This document shows positions 1-8,178 of a DNA stretch of 14,905 bases, piece after piece. A model generated the notes under the pieces. It saw nothing but the letters and a program-made list of their open reading frames with translations. It ran no database searches and was not told the DNA's origin. Every line of letters starts with the position of its first letter. The first letter of the stretch is position 1. The stretch is from NCBI GenBank assembly GCA_964617625.1, contig CAZTZL010000066.1, positions 1 to 14,905 on the forward strand, read 5' to 3'. The stretch comes from CAZTZL01 sp964617625. GTDB lineage: Bacteria > Zhuqueibacterota > QNDG01 > DSAB01. The position numbers were made by a program, and so were the translations under genes.

Positions 1-2
1 AT

Positions 3-3000
3 CATTTAAAAATCTCAATTCCTCATGCCGATCCTTTATGGGTCGAACATGGATACGGCACCCGTTTTCAGGGTTTCCAGAATCTGATGCGTCGCAGAAT
101 TCGGGATATCCTCCTCGTAAGTAGCCTTTATGATCTTTATGTACTGGAAGAAGACGGACGGCTTTACGAACTAATTCGAGAAAAATACCAGGGTTTAAAT
201 CTAACACACGCACCGGAGCTGACACGCGTCGCGAGCGGCAGGGAAGCGATCGTACTGGCTAAAGAGGAAAGGCGGTTCGATCTGATCATTGCTACGCTCC
301 ATATCGAAGATATGAGACCGGTCTCCCTCGTAAAAAAACTCAGAAAAGAAAACGTGCACATTCCCATCGTCCTCCTGGCATTTGATAACCGGGAACTCTC
401 GGAACTTTTCCAGAAAAACGAGGCGGAAGTTTTCGATCAGATTTTCATCTGGCAGGGAGATTTCCGGCTTTTAATGGCGATCATTAAACTCCTTGAGGAT
501 CGCCTCAATGTGGAGCACGATACCCATCTTGTTGGCGTGCAATCGATCATGCTGATTGAGAACGACGTGAGGTATTATTCATCCTTTTTACCTATTATCT
601 ACCTGGAAGTGATGATGCAATCCCAGCGTCTGATTTCTGAAGGCATCAATCTTTCTCACAAACAGTTGCGTCAACGGGCCAGGCCGAAAATTCTTCTCTG
701 CACAAACTATGAAGAGGCCTGGGAATTTTATACCAACTACCACGAAACAATCTTGGGCATCATCTCCGACATCGACTTCCCTCACAACGGGAAATTGGAT
801 CCCCGGGCGGGATTGCATTTTGCGAAAGCAGTCAAAGAGAACCACCCCGACATTCCCGTATTGCTTCATTCGACCCTACCTACCAATAAAGAGAAAGCAA
901 AATCAATCAATGCATCTTTCTTGAGAAAAGACTCCGAGAATCTACTGGATGAATTACGGCAATTTATGATGGAATATCTCAATTTTGGAGATTTTGTTTT
1001 TCGTTTGCCGGACGGAAGAGAAGTAGGACGCGCGCAAGATTTATTGACGCTGGAAAAAGAGCTCAAAGTGATTCCCAATGAGAGCATGGAGTACCATGCC
1101 GAACGCAATCATTTTTCGAACTGGCTGAAAGCAAGAACGGAATTCTGGCTGGCCCACCGGCTTCGTCCCCGCAAAGTATCCGACTTCCCATCCATCACAG
1201 CAATGCGCGAAGATTTAATCTCATCTCTCCGCGAGTATAGAAAACTTAGGCAAAGAGGTATCATTACTGATTTTGAAAAAGAATCCTTCGATCCATACAG
1301 CAGCATTTCACGAATCGGCGGCGGCTCCCTGGGAGGTAAAGCAAGAGGATTGAGTTTCGTTAATATTCTAATCAATAACTACAATATACAAAACCGATTT
1401 GAAAATGTGCGAATATACATCCCCCCAGCGGTGATTATCGGCACAGATATCTTCGATCAATTCATCGAAGAAAACAACCTCCGCGACTTTGCCCTGGAAA
1501 CCAACGATGACAAGGAAATTGTTCAAAAATTTATTGAAGCAAAAAAGTTTCCTGAAGAAATTCTGGGTGAACTTCTGGCCTTCCTGGATCTAGTCGACGC
1601 ACCGTTGGCCGTCCGTTCGTCAAGCCTGCTTGAAGATTCTCACAACCATCCGTTTGCCGGTGTGTATAAAACATATATGCTGCCCAATACCCATCCCGAT
1701 GCATTTGTCAGGCTCGGAGAATTGATCAAAGCTGTAAAACGGGTTTATGCCTCGACCTTTTTCCAATCGGCCAAAAATTATATCAAAGCTACTTCATATC
1801 ATATTGAAGATGAAAAAATGGCCGTGATTATTCAAAAAATGATTGGCAGCAGACATAACAATCGGTTCTACCCGGATTTCTCAGGTGTGGCCAGATCGTT
1901 TAATTTCTATCCTGTCCTGCCGCAAAAATCTTCCGATGGAGTCGTATCCATGGCTCTGGGTCTTGGGAAAATGGTGATGGAAGGCGGTTCAGCGATACGG
2001 TTTTGTCCCAAATACCCAAATTATTTGGACCAGTTTGCTTCTACAAAATCTTTTCTTGACAACAATCAGAAGGAATTTTATGCTATCGAACTTGACCAAC
2101 ATGAAGAGAAAGATATCGAAACGATAGATCAATACATGAAAACATACGATCTAAATGAAGCGGAAACCGATGGAACTTTATGTCAAATCGGTTCGACCTA
2201 TTCATCTGAAAACAACACAATCTATGACGGATTATCGAAAAAAGGCGTACGACTGGTTACCTTTTCTCCCTTGTTGAAACAAAAAACTTTTCCACTGCCT
2301 GATATTCTGGATTTGATTCTCGATATGGGGGGATGGGGAATGGGTACACCCGTAGAAATCGAATTTGCTGTGAATCTATCACATCCAAAAGAACAGCCGA
2401 ATGAATTCGGCCTTCTTCAAATGCGGCCGATGATCGTCAATCCTGAGTTAGAAGTTTTAAAAATCGAAAAAGTGAACAAAAAAAATCTCATCTGTCATAG
2501 TGAACAGGTTCTAGGGAATGGCATCTTGAAAGACATCTTTGATATTGTACTCGTGAACCGGGATAAGTTCGACCGCTCTCAAAGTCGACAGGTCGCACAG
2601 GAAATCAGTCAGTTAAATGCCAAACTGATTTTGGAAAAGCGACCCTATTTGCTCATAGGCGTGGGACGCTGGGGAACATTGGACCCCTGGTTGGGAATCC
2701 CCGTCAGATGGGACCAGATTGCCGGAGCAAAAGCCATCATCGAAACCGGATTTAAAGACTTTGTTGTTGAACCCTCACAAGGATCCCATTTCTTTCAAAA
2801 TCTGAATACATTTATGGTCGGTTATTTTACAATAAAATCTGAAACCCGTGAGAGTTTTATCGAATGGGACTGGCTCCTTGCACAATCTCCGGTTGAAGAG
2901 TTAAAGTACACCCGGTTGCTTCGTTTTAAAAAACCCGTCTATATCAAAATGAGCGGCCATTTGAGCGAAGGCATTATCTATAAACCAGGAATGCATGTTG

Positions 3001-3014
3001 CAAGATCGCGATAA
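3..3014 (+). CDS. Dual receiver-like / PEP-pyruvate-binding (PPDK N-terminal) ATP-grasp protein, 5' partial
   Basis: The frame is open from the first bases of the window. The first internal ATG (position 87) has no Shine-Dalgarno and family-like sequence precedes it, so the true start is probably upstream. Residues below count from that ATG. Residues 1-140 resemble a receiver fold, but the phospho-acceptor position reads Thr70. Residues ~150-300 form a second receiver-like domain with Asp228, Thr263 and Lys281 in the expected places. Residues ~405-785 match the ATP-grasp half of PEP synthase/PPDK: the glycine-rich GGKARG with Lys418, AVRSS with Arg510, Glu757/Glu759, and LLQMRP with Gln778/Arg780. 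The phosphohistidine swivel domain and the PEP TIM barrel are absent. A distinct C-terminal domain (~850-975, with a GVGRWGT motif) replaces them. It therefore cannot be a complete PEP synthase. A regulatory nucleotide-dependent kinase or phosphotransferase is possible, but its substrate is unknown. It overlaps the next gene by 20 nt. Confidence 0.85.
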   Translation, partial: HLKISIPHADPLWVEHGYGTRFQGFQNLMRRRIRDILLVSSLYDLYVLEEDGRLYELIREKYQGLNLTHAPELTRVASGREAIVLAKEERRFDLIIATLHIEDMRPVSLVKKLRKENVHIPIVLLAFDNRELSELFQKNEAEVFDQIFIWQGDFRLLMAIIKLLEDRLNVEHDTHLVGVQSIMLIENDVRYYSSFLPIIYLEVMMQSQRLISEGINLSHKQLRQRARPKILLCTNYEEAWEFYTNYHETILGIISDIDFPHNGKLDPRAGLHFAKAVKENHPDIPVLLHSTLPTNKEKAKSINASFLRKDSENLLDELRQFMMEYLNFGDFVFRLPDGREVGRAQDLLTLEKELKVIPNESMEYHAERNHFSNWLKARTEFWLAHRLRPRKVSDFPSITAMREDLISSLREYRKLRQRGIITDFEKESFDPYSSISRIGGGSLGGKARGLSFVNILINNYNIQNRFENVRIYIPPAVIIGTDIFDQFIEENNLRDFALETNDDKEIVQKFIEAKKFPEEILGELLAFLDLVDAPLAVRSSSLLEDSHNHPFAGVYKTYMLPNTHPDAFVRLGELIKAVKRVYASTFFQSAKNYIKATSYHIEDEKMAVIIQKMIGSRHNNRFYPDFSGVARSFNFYPVLPQKSSDGVVSMALGLGKMVMEGGSAIRFCPKYPNYLDQFASTKSFLDNNQKEFYAIELDQHEEKDIETIDQYMKTYDLNEAETDGTLCQIGSTYSSENNTIYDGLSKKGVRLVTFSPLLKQKTFPLPDILDLILDMGGWGMGTPVEIEFAVNLSHPKEQPNEFGLLQMRPMIVNPELEVLKIEKVNKKNLICHSEQVLGNGILKDIFDIVLVNRDKFDRSQSRQVAQEISQLNAKLILEKRPYLLIGVGRWGTLDPWLGIPVRWDQIAGAKAIIETGFKDFVVEPSQGSHFFQNLNTFMVGYFTIKSETRESFIEWDWLLAQSPVEELKYTRLLRFKKPVYIKMSGHLSEGIIYKPGMHVARSR

Positions 3015-3195
3015 AACACCGGAAACCTGCCCTCATTGTGGGAGAGAATTGAGCCCCTGGGAACAAGTTCTCCTGAGTGTGGATCGTGCGCTTATGTGTA
3101 AAGGTTGCTGGTACCGAATTCTTCTCGATATATTTGACAACCCCGGATTCGATACGCAACTCGATTCACCATCGACAGAGGAAGACAAAACATGA
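2995..3195 (+). CDS. Small zinc-ribbon protein (66 aa)
   Basis: This is a 66-residue ORF with two CxxC knuckles, Cys12-Pro-His-Cys15 and Cys35-Lys-Gly-Cys38, spaced as in a zinc ribbon. An acidic tail follows. There is no signal peptide or membrane segment, so it should be cytosolic. The ATG lies inside the 3' end of the preceding gene, 4 nt after an AGGA at 2987-2990. Its TGA overlaps the ATG of the dehydrogenase gene (ATGA at 3192-3195), so it appears translationally coupled on both sides. I do not recognise a named family. A metal-binding adaptor or regulator of one of its neighbours is an inference from position only. The paired cysteines and tight packing make it likely to be real rather than a chance ORF. 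Confidence 0.75.
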   Translation: MLQDRDKTPETCPHCGRELSPWEQVLLSVDRALMCKGCWYRILLDIFDNPGFDTQLDSPSTEEDKT

Positions 3196-4439
3196 AATCA
3201 TATAATTCCTTTCAAATTGCCCAGAAACAAATATATGAAGCTGCAAAAATCCTTACTCTGGATGAAGCGACTACAGAGTTAATCGCCTGGCCTCAAAGAC
3301 AATTCCTATTCACACTGCCGGTAAAAATGGATGATAACCGCGTGAAAATTTTTCACGCCTGCCGTATCCAGTACAATTCGGCCCGCGGTCCGGCCAAAGG
3401 AGGAATCCGCTTCTATCCCAGCGAAACCATTGACACCATCAAAGCCCTTGCTTGCTGGATGGCCTGCAAAACGGCCGTCGTGGATCTGCCCCTGGGAGGA
3501 GGCAAGGGGGGAATTCTGTGTAATCCAAAAACCATGTCTGAAAGAGAACTCGAAAATCTTTCACGTGCCTATGTCCGTGTTGCCGCTCCCTATCTGGGTA
3601 TCGATAAAGACGTTCCGGCTCCGGATATGTATACCAATCCTCAAATTATGGCATGGATGATGGATGAATTTGAAACCATCACACAGCGCCACCATCCCGG
3701 AGTCTTCACGGACAAACCCATTCAAATGGGCGGATCCCAGGGCCGCCGTGATGCCACGGCAAGGGGAGGGGTCATTACCGTACGGGAAGCCTGCAAGATT
3801 CTGGGCGTCGATCCGACCGGAACCTTTGCCATACAAGGTTTTGGAAACGCAGGACAGAGAGCAGCTTTGCTTCATCAAGAAATTCTCAAAGGCGGTAAAC
3901 TGGTCGCGGTCTGTGATTCCAAGGGAGGGTTGTTCGAATCCAAAGGTATCAATGTTAAGGAATTGATCGGCCACAAACTGAAAACCGGTTCAATATCGGG
4001 ATTTCCGGGAGCGAAATCCGTACACCGCGATGCTATTCTTGAAAAGGAAGTGGACATTCTCTATCCTGCGGCAATAGAAAATTCGATTACAAAAACCAAT
4101 GCATCCAAGATCAAAGCCAGGATAGTATGCGAACTGGCCAACGGACCGACCTCTCCCGACGCGGACATTATACTCAATCAAAAAGGAATTTACGTGATTC
4201 CTGACATTCTGGCAAGTGCCGGAGGTGTAACGGTATCCTATTTTGAAATGATACAGGACAGTTCTTCCCATTTCTGGAAAGAGAATGTCGTTCATCAAAG
4301 ACTCGATGAAACGTTGACCAAAGCCTTTCATACTGTCCAGGAAGCCATCAAAGAGAAAAACCTCCATCCGCGGCTGGCAGCCACCGTCGTCGGGGTGGCA
4401 CGCATCGCCGAGGCCTGCAAATTAAGGGGATGGGTTTAA
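3192..4439 (+). CDS. gdhA: Glu/Leu/Phe/Val dehydrogenase family, probably glutamate dehydrogenase
   Basis: At 415 residues it has the usual length of hexameric bacterial and archaeal glutamate dehydrogenase. It would interconvert glutamate with 2-oxoglutarate and ammonia using NAD(P). Catalytic residues line up with the Clostridium symbiosum enzyme at a constant offset: Lys69 (GPAKGGIRF), Lys93, the catalytic Lys105 in LPLGGGKGGI, and Asp145 in PAPDMYT. The Rossmann loop GFGNAG is at 216-221. ANGPTSPDAD and the late GGVTVSYFE segment with Ser349 are also present. The normally conserved Asn of the NAGGV motif is Ser342 here. A good Shine-Dalgarno (AGAGGAAG, 3177-3184) sits 7 nt before the ATG, which overlaps the upstream stop by 4 nt. 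Glutamate is the most likely substrate given length and motifs, but a branched-chain amino acid specificity cannot be fully excluded. Coenzyme preference cannot be read with confidence. Confidence 0.93.
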   Translation: MKSYNSFQIAQKQIYEAAKILTLDEATTELIAWPQRQFLFTLPVKMDDNRVKIFHACRIQYNSARGPAKGGIRFYPSETIDTIKALACWMACKTAVVDLPLGGGKGGILCNPKTMSERELENLSRAYVRVAAPYLGIDKDVPAPDMYTNPQIMAWMMDEFETITQRHHPGVFTDKPIQMGGSQGRRDATARGGVITVREACKILGVDPTGTFAIQGFGNAGQRAALLHQEILKGGKLVAVCDSKGGLFESKGINVKELIGHKLKTGSISGFPGAKSVHRDAILEKEVDILYPAAIENSITKTNASKIKARIVCELANGPTSPDADIILNQKGIYVIPDILASAGGVTVSYFEMIQDSSSHFWKENVVHQRLDETLTKAFHTVQEAIKEKNLHPRLAATVVGVARIAEACKLRGWV

Positions 4440-4491
4440 GAATCAATCATTCTAACCTTAAAATATATTCTGATTTAATCCCGCAAAATCC

Positions 4492-4524
4492 TTTTGCATT
4501 TTTAACCATTTCAATGTACATTTT
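4492..4524 (+). promoter_or_regulatory. Candidate promoter in the 109-nt gap before the Ig-like lipoprotein gene
   Basis: The AT-rich gap between 4440 and 4548 is the longest non-coding stretch in the window. It contains TTTTG (4492-4496) and, 20 nt further on, TACATTTT (4517-4524). This resembles the Bacteroidota housekeeping promoter (TTTG near -33, TAnnTTTG near -7), differing at the last base. Read as a sigma-70 promoter, TTGCAT and TACATT with a 17-nt spacer are a weaker match. It would drive the envelope gene set that follows. No clear terminator hairpin for the upstream gene was found in the same gap. Confidence 0.35.
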
Positions 4525-4548
4525 AGAAGCTTTATTCCTTTTGTTAAC

Positions 4549-6246
4549 TTGAAAAACTTTATGAAAATCTATTATAATTTTATCGCTCTTTCCATCCTGC
4601 TGATATTTGGCTGTGCAAAAGAAGGTATGCCACCGGGCGGCCCCGAAGATAGAACCGCCCCGGAAGTCGTACGCACCGAACCTTTTGTCGGCGAAACCCG
4701 GGTTGATCGCAGGACTTCGGTTTTCATCCGGTTCAGCGAATCTATCAATCCGGTCTCCGGAAAAGATGCGATTTTTATCTCTCCATACCCGGGGACGAAA
4801 ATCAAATATCGGTGGCACGGACGGAATTTAAAAATCATTTTCCCAACTCTCCTTGAATCCGATCGAACATACGTCATTACACTCGGGACAGGCATCAGGG
4901 ATTATCGGAACAATCCCATGAAATCTTCATTCACACTGGCATTCTCCACGGGTGAAATTCTGGACGAGGGAGAAATCAAAGGGAAAGTGTATGATAAGGG
5001 TGACAATAAAACCATCGATGTGTGGGCCTATCAAATCAAAGAAGATCAGGATCCGAATCCTTCGCAGGACAAACCCGATTATGTCATTCAGTGCAGTACG
5101 GACGGCTCATTCCGGCTGGTTTACCTCGCCCCTTTCAAGTACCGCTTGTTCGCTGTTAAAGACCGCGCCGCGGATCTAATTTACCAATCCGGAGAGGACG
5201 AAATCGGAGTTCCGTTTTGCGATGCCAACCTTTCTGATAAAAATTTAGAAGCAGACAATATTTTCTTCCGGATGAACCAATCGGACACGCTCAAACCCGC
5301 ATTGGTCAGAGCAACAGCAATAAATCGAAATCATGTGATTGCACAGTTCAGCGAATCCGTTTTCCCAGCAGGATCATCTCCTACCCCGCTTTTTACCATC
5401 ATATCCGTTTCTGATACAACGGACACACTCGGTATCCAATTCTACTACTTTGATCCGGTTCAATTGAAAATGATTCATCTCTATACGAAGGACATGGATC
5501 AGAATGCCAGTTACCGTATTCGCACGCAGGGGATTACAGACGAATCGGGCAATCCGGTAGATGCAGAATACAACACACTGCAATTCGGCGGAACACAACA
5601 GCCGGATACAACCCGCCCGGAACTGACCCGGACCCGGCCAGAATTCAGAGAAAATACAGTCGATCCCTTTGCGCCCGTGAGCTTGTGTTTTAATGAAGCC
5701 ATCGATTCGATACCATTTTCAGGCGGATGTGTTCTCAAGGACAGTTCGGCACAGACTGTGGAGGGAACCTATCGATGGCACAATCCGGCTGAGTGTACCT
5801 TTTCGCCGGATACCCCACTGGCAAGTGAGGCCATTTACAATATGATGCTTTCGGGAACAGCCATACAGGATTTGGCGGGTAACGGCTTGCTGGACACGGT
5901 TATCTCTTTTCGAACAATCAACATCGATACGCTGTCCGAAATTCTGGGAACCGTATTCGACCGGGACACGGCTTCGCATGGCGACATTTTCATTTCAGCC
6001 GTTCAAATAAGAAACCCGGATATCAAATATACATCAGCACTTCAGGAGCCCGGTCCCTATCGCATTGAATATGTGCTGCCCGGAGAATATCTGATCGACG
6101 CCTATCGGGATGAGAACGGCGACAGTTGTTATACATTCGGATCACCGTTTCCCTTCGTTCCATCCGAACGTTTCGTGGTTTACGAAGACACAGTAAAAAT
6201 CCGTTCCCGATGGCCGAACGAAGGAAACAATCTAAGATTGCCTTGA
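4549..6246 (+). CDS. Ig-like (Big_5/SbsA-type) domain lipoprotein
   Basis: The N-terminus is a short lipoprotein signal ending in LLIFGC with Cys22 as the predicted lipidated residue. A GGPEDRTAPEVV linker follows, typical of outer-envelope Ig-like lipoproteins of the FCB group. The rest is a chain of beta domains. Big_5-type Ig modules lie at about 36-135, 250-347 and 355-456, each ending with a conserved 'G(I/T)xD..GN/NP...F' pattern. Carboxypeptidase-regulatory-like sandwiches lie at about 140-235 and 462-550; the last carries VLPGEYLIDAYRDENGD. The 565-residue reading starts at TTG 4549. An ATG at 4561 (residue 5) gives an equally good signal peptide and may be the true start. Neither has a Shine-Dalgarno. 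The role is unknown; it is probably a structural or binding protein at the cell surface or in the periplasm. It is first in a run of four exported proteins. Confidence 0.85.
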   Translation: MKNFMKIYYNFIALSILLIFGCAKEGMPPGGPEDRTAPEVVRTEPFVGETRVDRRTSVFIRFSESINPVSGKDAIFISPYPGTKIKYRWHGRNLKIIFPTLLESDRTYVITLGTGIRDYRNNPMKSSFTLAFSTGEILDEGEIKGKVYDKGDNKTIDVWAYQIKEDQDPNPSQDKPDYVIQCSTDGSFRLVYLAPFKYRLFAVKDRAADLIYQSGEDEIGVPFCDANLSDKNLEADNIFFRMNQSDTLKPALVRATAINRNHVIAQFSESVFPAGSSPTPLFTIISVSDTTDTLGIQFYYFDPVQLKMIHLYTKDMDQNASYRIRTQGITDESGNPVDAEYNTLQFGGTQQPDTTRPELTRTRPEFRENTVDPFAPVSLCFNEAIDSIPFSGGCVLKDSSAQTVEGTYRWHNPAECTFSPDTPLASEAIYNMMLSGTAIQDLAGNGLLDTVISFRTINIDTLSEILGTVFDRDTASHGDIFISAVQIRNPDIKYTSALQEPGPYRIEYVLPGEYLIDAYRDENGDSCYTFGSPFPFVPSERFVVYEDTVKIRSRWPNEGNNLRLP

Positions 6247-6248
6247 AT

Positions 6249-7382
6249 ATGAAAAATACACGGATGATTTTTTATTTGATAACGATTCCCGCAATCTTTC
6301 TGGGTTGTCACCGGTCAATGATACCGGAAAATCAGTCGATTCCGTTCCGGTCAATCCGGTACTGGGGCGGCGACAATCAGCGGTCAGGGATCAGCAAGGA
6401 AAACATCAATTCTGAACCTCAATACTGCTGGACATATAAAGCCACTTCCGCAGCCGGCAATGCCATAATCGCTGCGGATCACTATCTGTTTTTCGGTACC
6501 AAAGATGGACGAATCACTGTTCTGGATATCCGGACCGGAAAACCTGTCTATGATTTGGGAACAAGAAAACGTTCCGAAGTTACCTGTATCGTTGATCCCG
6601 GGCATCTTATTGTCGTCCAGCGAACACCCGGTCCAACCCTTCGGTGCATCGACCTGATTACGACACAAACCCGATGGAAGTGTGATGCGGGTGAAATTGA
6701 TGGCGAACCGCTGCTCGCAGGGGACACACTCGTTACAGTCAACATACCGGGACAGGTTACGGCAATCGATGCAAAAATTGGAAAAATTCTCTGGGAAAAG
6801 AAGTTAAACGGATCATTTTACAACAGTCCGGCGCAGTACGGAAATGCGTTGTACCTTGCCGCGGATAACGGGAGATTATGGTCCCTGGACATCAACAGCG
6901 GAAAGATAAACTGGCAAATTCAGCTTGAAGTCAATATTGCCGCCACACCGGTTCTGGACCTGGATAGAATTTATATCGGATCCCCGCAGGGACGTTTTTT
7001 TGCCCTGTCCCGGGCAGACGGTTCCGTTTTCTGGCAGAACGAAACCACGGGCGGAATTTTTGAAACCGCTTCCGTTATGGAAAACTGCGTCTATTATGGA
7101 ACTTCGCAGGGAGTTTTCTATTGCCTCGACAACAAAGATGGAACGATATTGTGGCAGTACGACACGGGAAGTGTAATTGGAACGTCTCCTCTGGTGACTA
7201 AAGATTATGTCCTTTTCGGGACTTTGAATCGGATGCTGATGATGGCAGATCGGATAACAGGAGAAATCGTCTGGCAGTTTGAAGCTAAAGGACGCATCCG
7301 CACAACACCACTGATCTGGCACAACAGACTGATATTCGCTTCGGAAGATCGTTATATATATGGATTTGATGAAAAGAAATAG
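6249..7382 (+). CDS. PQQ-like beta-propeller repeat lipoprotein (BamB-like)
   Basis: From the ATG at 6249 (2 nt after the preceding stop) the product is 377 residues with a lipoprotein signal ending IFLGC (Cys20). An upstream in-frame start at 6126 would overlap the previous gene by 120 nt and spoil the signal peptide, so it is rejected. After a WGGDNQRSG segment come seven or so propeller repeats of about 40 residues. Each carries the PQQ-repeat signature 'G.(v/l)xALdxxtGkxxWxxxxxg', for example around residues 83-105, 164-184, 206-224, 248-264, 289-304 and 330-345. Length and fold are close to BamB, the scaffold lipoprotein of the outer-membrane assembly complex. The context here (Ig-like, PEGA and FN3 proteins) does not support an orthology claim, so no gene symbol is given. 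Confidence 0.85.
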   Translation: MKNTRMIFYLITIPAIFLGCHRSMIPENQSIPFRSIRYWGGDNQRSGISKENINSEPQYCWTYKATSAAGNAIIAADHYLFFGTKDGRITVLDIRTGKPVYDLGTRKRSEVTCIVDPGHLIVVQRTPGPTLRCIDLITTQTRWKCDAGEIDGEPLLAGDTLVTVNIPGQVTAIDAKIGKILWEKKLNGSFYNSPAQYGNALYLAADNGRLWSLDINSGKINWQIQLEVNIAATPVLDLDRIYIGSPQGRFFALSRADGSVFWQNETTGGIFETASVMENCVYYGTSQGVFYCLDNKDGTILWQYDTGSVIGTSPLVTKDYVLFGTLNRMLMMADRITGEIVWQFEAKGRIRTTPLIWHNRLIFASEDRYIYGFDEKK

Positions 7383-8178
7383 GCTCGAAAAATACTGCGC
7401 CATCTTATTTTTTTTCTGTTCCCTGGAGGCTGGTTACTCGCAATCTGCGGAATCCGACTCGCTCGCCGGCCGGATCGAAATTCAATGCCCCGTTTCGGGT
7501 TTGAATATATGCCTGGATAATCAATCGATTGGCAAAACACCTCTTTCCGATTATATGATTGGGCCGGGTGAGCACACGATCCGGGTGCAAAATCCCGATC
7601 CGCTGAACTGGCTGTCACAAGACTGGGAATCGACTTTCTCTATCTGCAAAGGAGAAAATCGTCTTTTCATCGTGAAATTCGACCGCACCTGCTGGATCGG
7701 TTCATCACCTTCGGGCGCAAATATCTTTTCCGGAGGCCGCCTCATCGGAAAAACACCCGCTTCGGTAACATTACCGGATGAAAACCTCTGCGGAATCACG
7801 CTAACATATCCTGGCTATCAGTCGAGCAGTATCAACCTGACAAAACAGAATTCCAGAATTCTGCATGTTCTGTTAAAAAAAACCGGCATCGGCGAGACAA
7901 GTCTGTCGAATCGTCACTCTTTTCTAGGCTCAAAAAAATACTGGATCATCGGCGGGGGAATCGCTGCCCTTGCCTCGGGAATTGCGGGATATTACTATAA
8001 AGACAAGGCGGAAAGAACATACCGGAACTACCTTTCATCGGGAGATCCGGAAAAAATGAACCGGTACTTCAGCGATTCGAAAAAATATGACACCTGTTCG
8101 GGAGTGCTTTACGGAATTGGAGAGATCAGTTTGGGGATCACGTTATTTTTAAGCATATGGGGGAGCTCAAAAAATTGA
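7360..8178 (+). CDS. PEGA-domain exported membrane protein
   Basis: This 272-residue protein has an N-terminal signal sequence (hydrophobic core at about 12-24, likely cleavage near residues 28-30). Two PEGA-type beta modules lie at about 37-80 and 108-155; both contain the diagnostic 'G.(s/l)IGKTP' turn (residues 56-61 and 128-132). Residues 194-212 (glycine/alanine-rich) and 247-267 are probable membrane segments, separated by a charged loop. This layout resembles PEGA proteins of Bacteroidota-like genomes that end in a small two-TM domain. The ATG at 7360 overlaps the preceding gene by 23 nt. ATG 7369 (residue 4) is an alternative start. PEGA domains are linked to cell-surface or peptidoglycan-associated proteins, but the function here is unknown. 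Confidence 0.8.
   Translation: MDLMKRNRLEKYCAILFFFCSLEAGYSQSAESDSLAGRIEIQCPVSGLNICLDNQSIGKTPLSDYMIGPGEHTIRVQNPDPLNWLSQDWESTFSICKGENRLFIVKFDRTCWIGSSPSGANIFSGGRLIGKTPASVTLPDENLCGITLTYPGYQSSSINLTKQNSRILHVLLKKTGIGETSLSNRHSFLGSKKYWIIGGGIAALASGIAGYYYKDKAERTYRNYLSSGDPEKMNRYFSDSKKYDTCSGVLYGIGEISLGITLFLSIWGSSKN

Noticed and set aside
3561..3974. 137-codon open frame on the - strand opposite the glutamate dehydrogenase
   Set aside because: It lies fully inside a strongly conserved enzyme gene, with no ribosome site or protein motif of its own.
4440..4548. Terminator for the glutamate dehydrogenase gene
   Set aside because: The gap is AT-rich, but I found no stable inverted repeat followed by a T-run.
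6126..6248. Upstream extension of the PQQ-propeller gene
   Set aside because: It would overlap the preceding gene by 120 nt and place 41 non-signal residues before a good lipoprotein signal starting at 6249.
6876..7403. 175-codon open frame on the - strand opposite the PQQ-propeller gene
   Set aside because: It has no domain-like sequence, and the + strand shows clear propeller repeats over the same bases.
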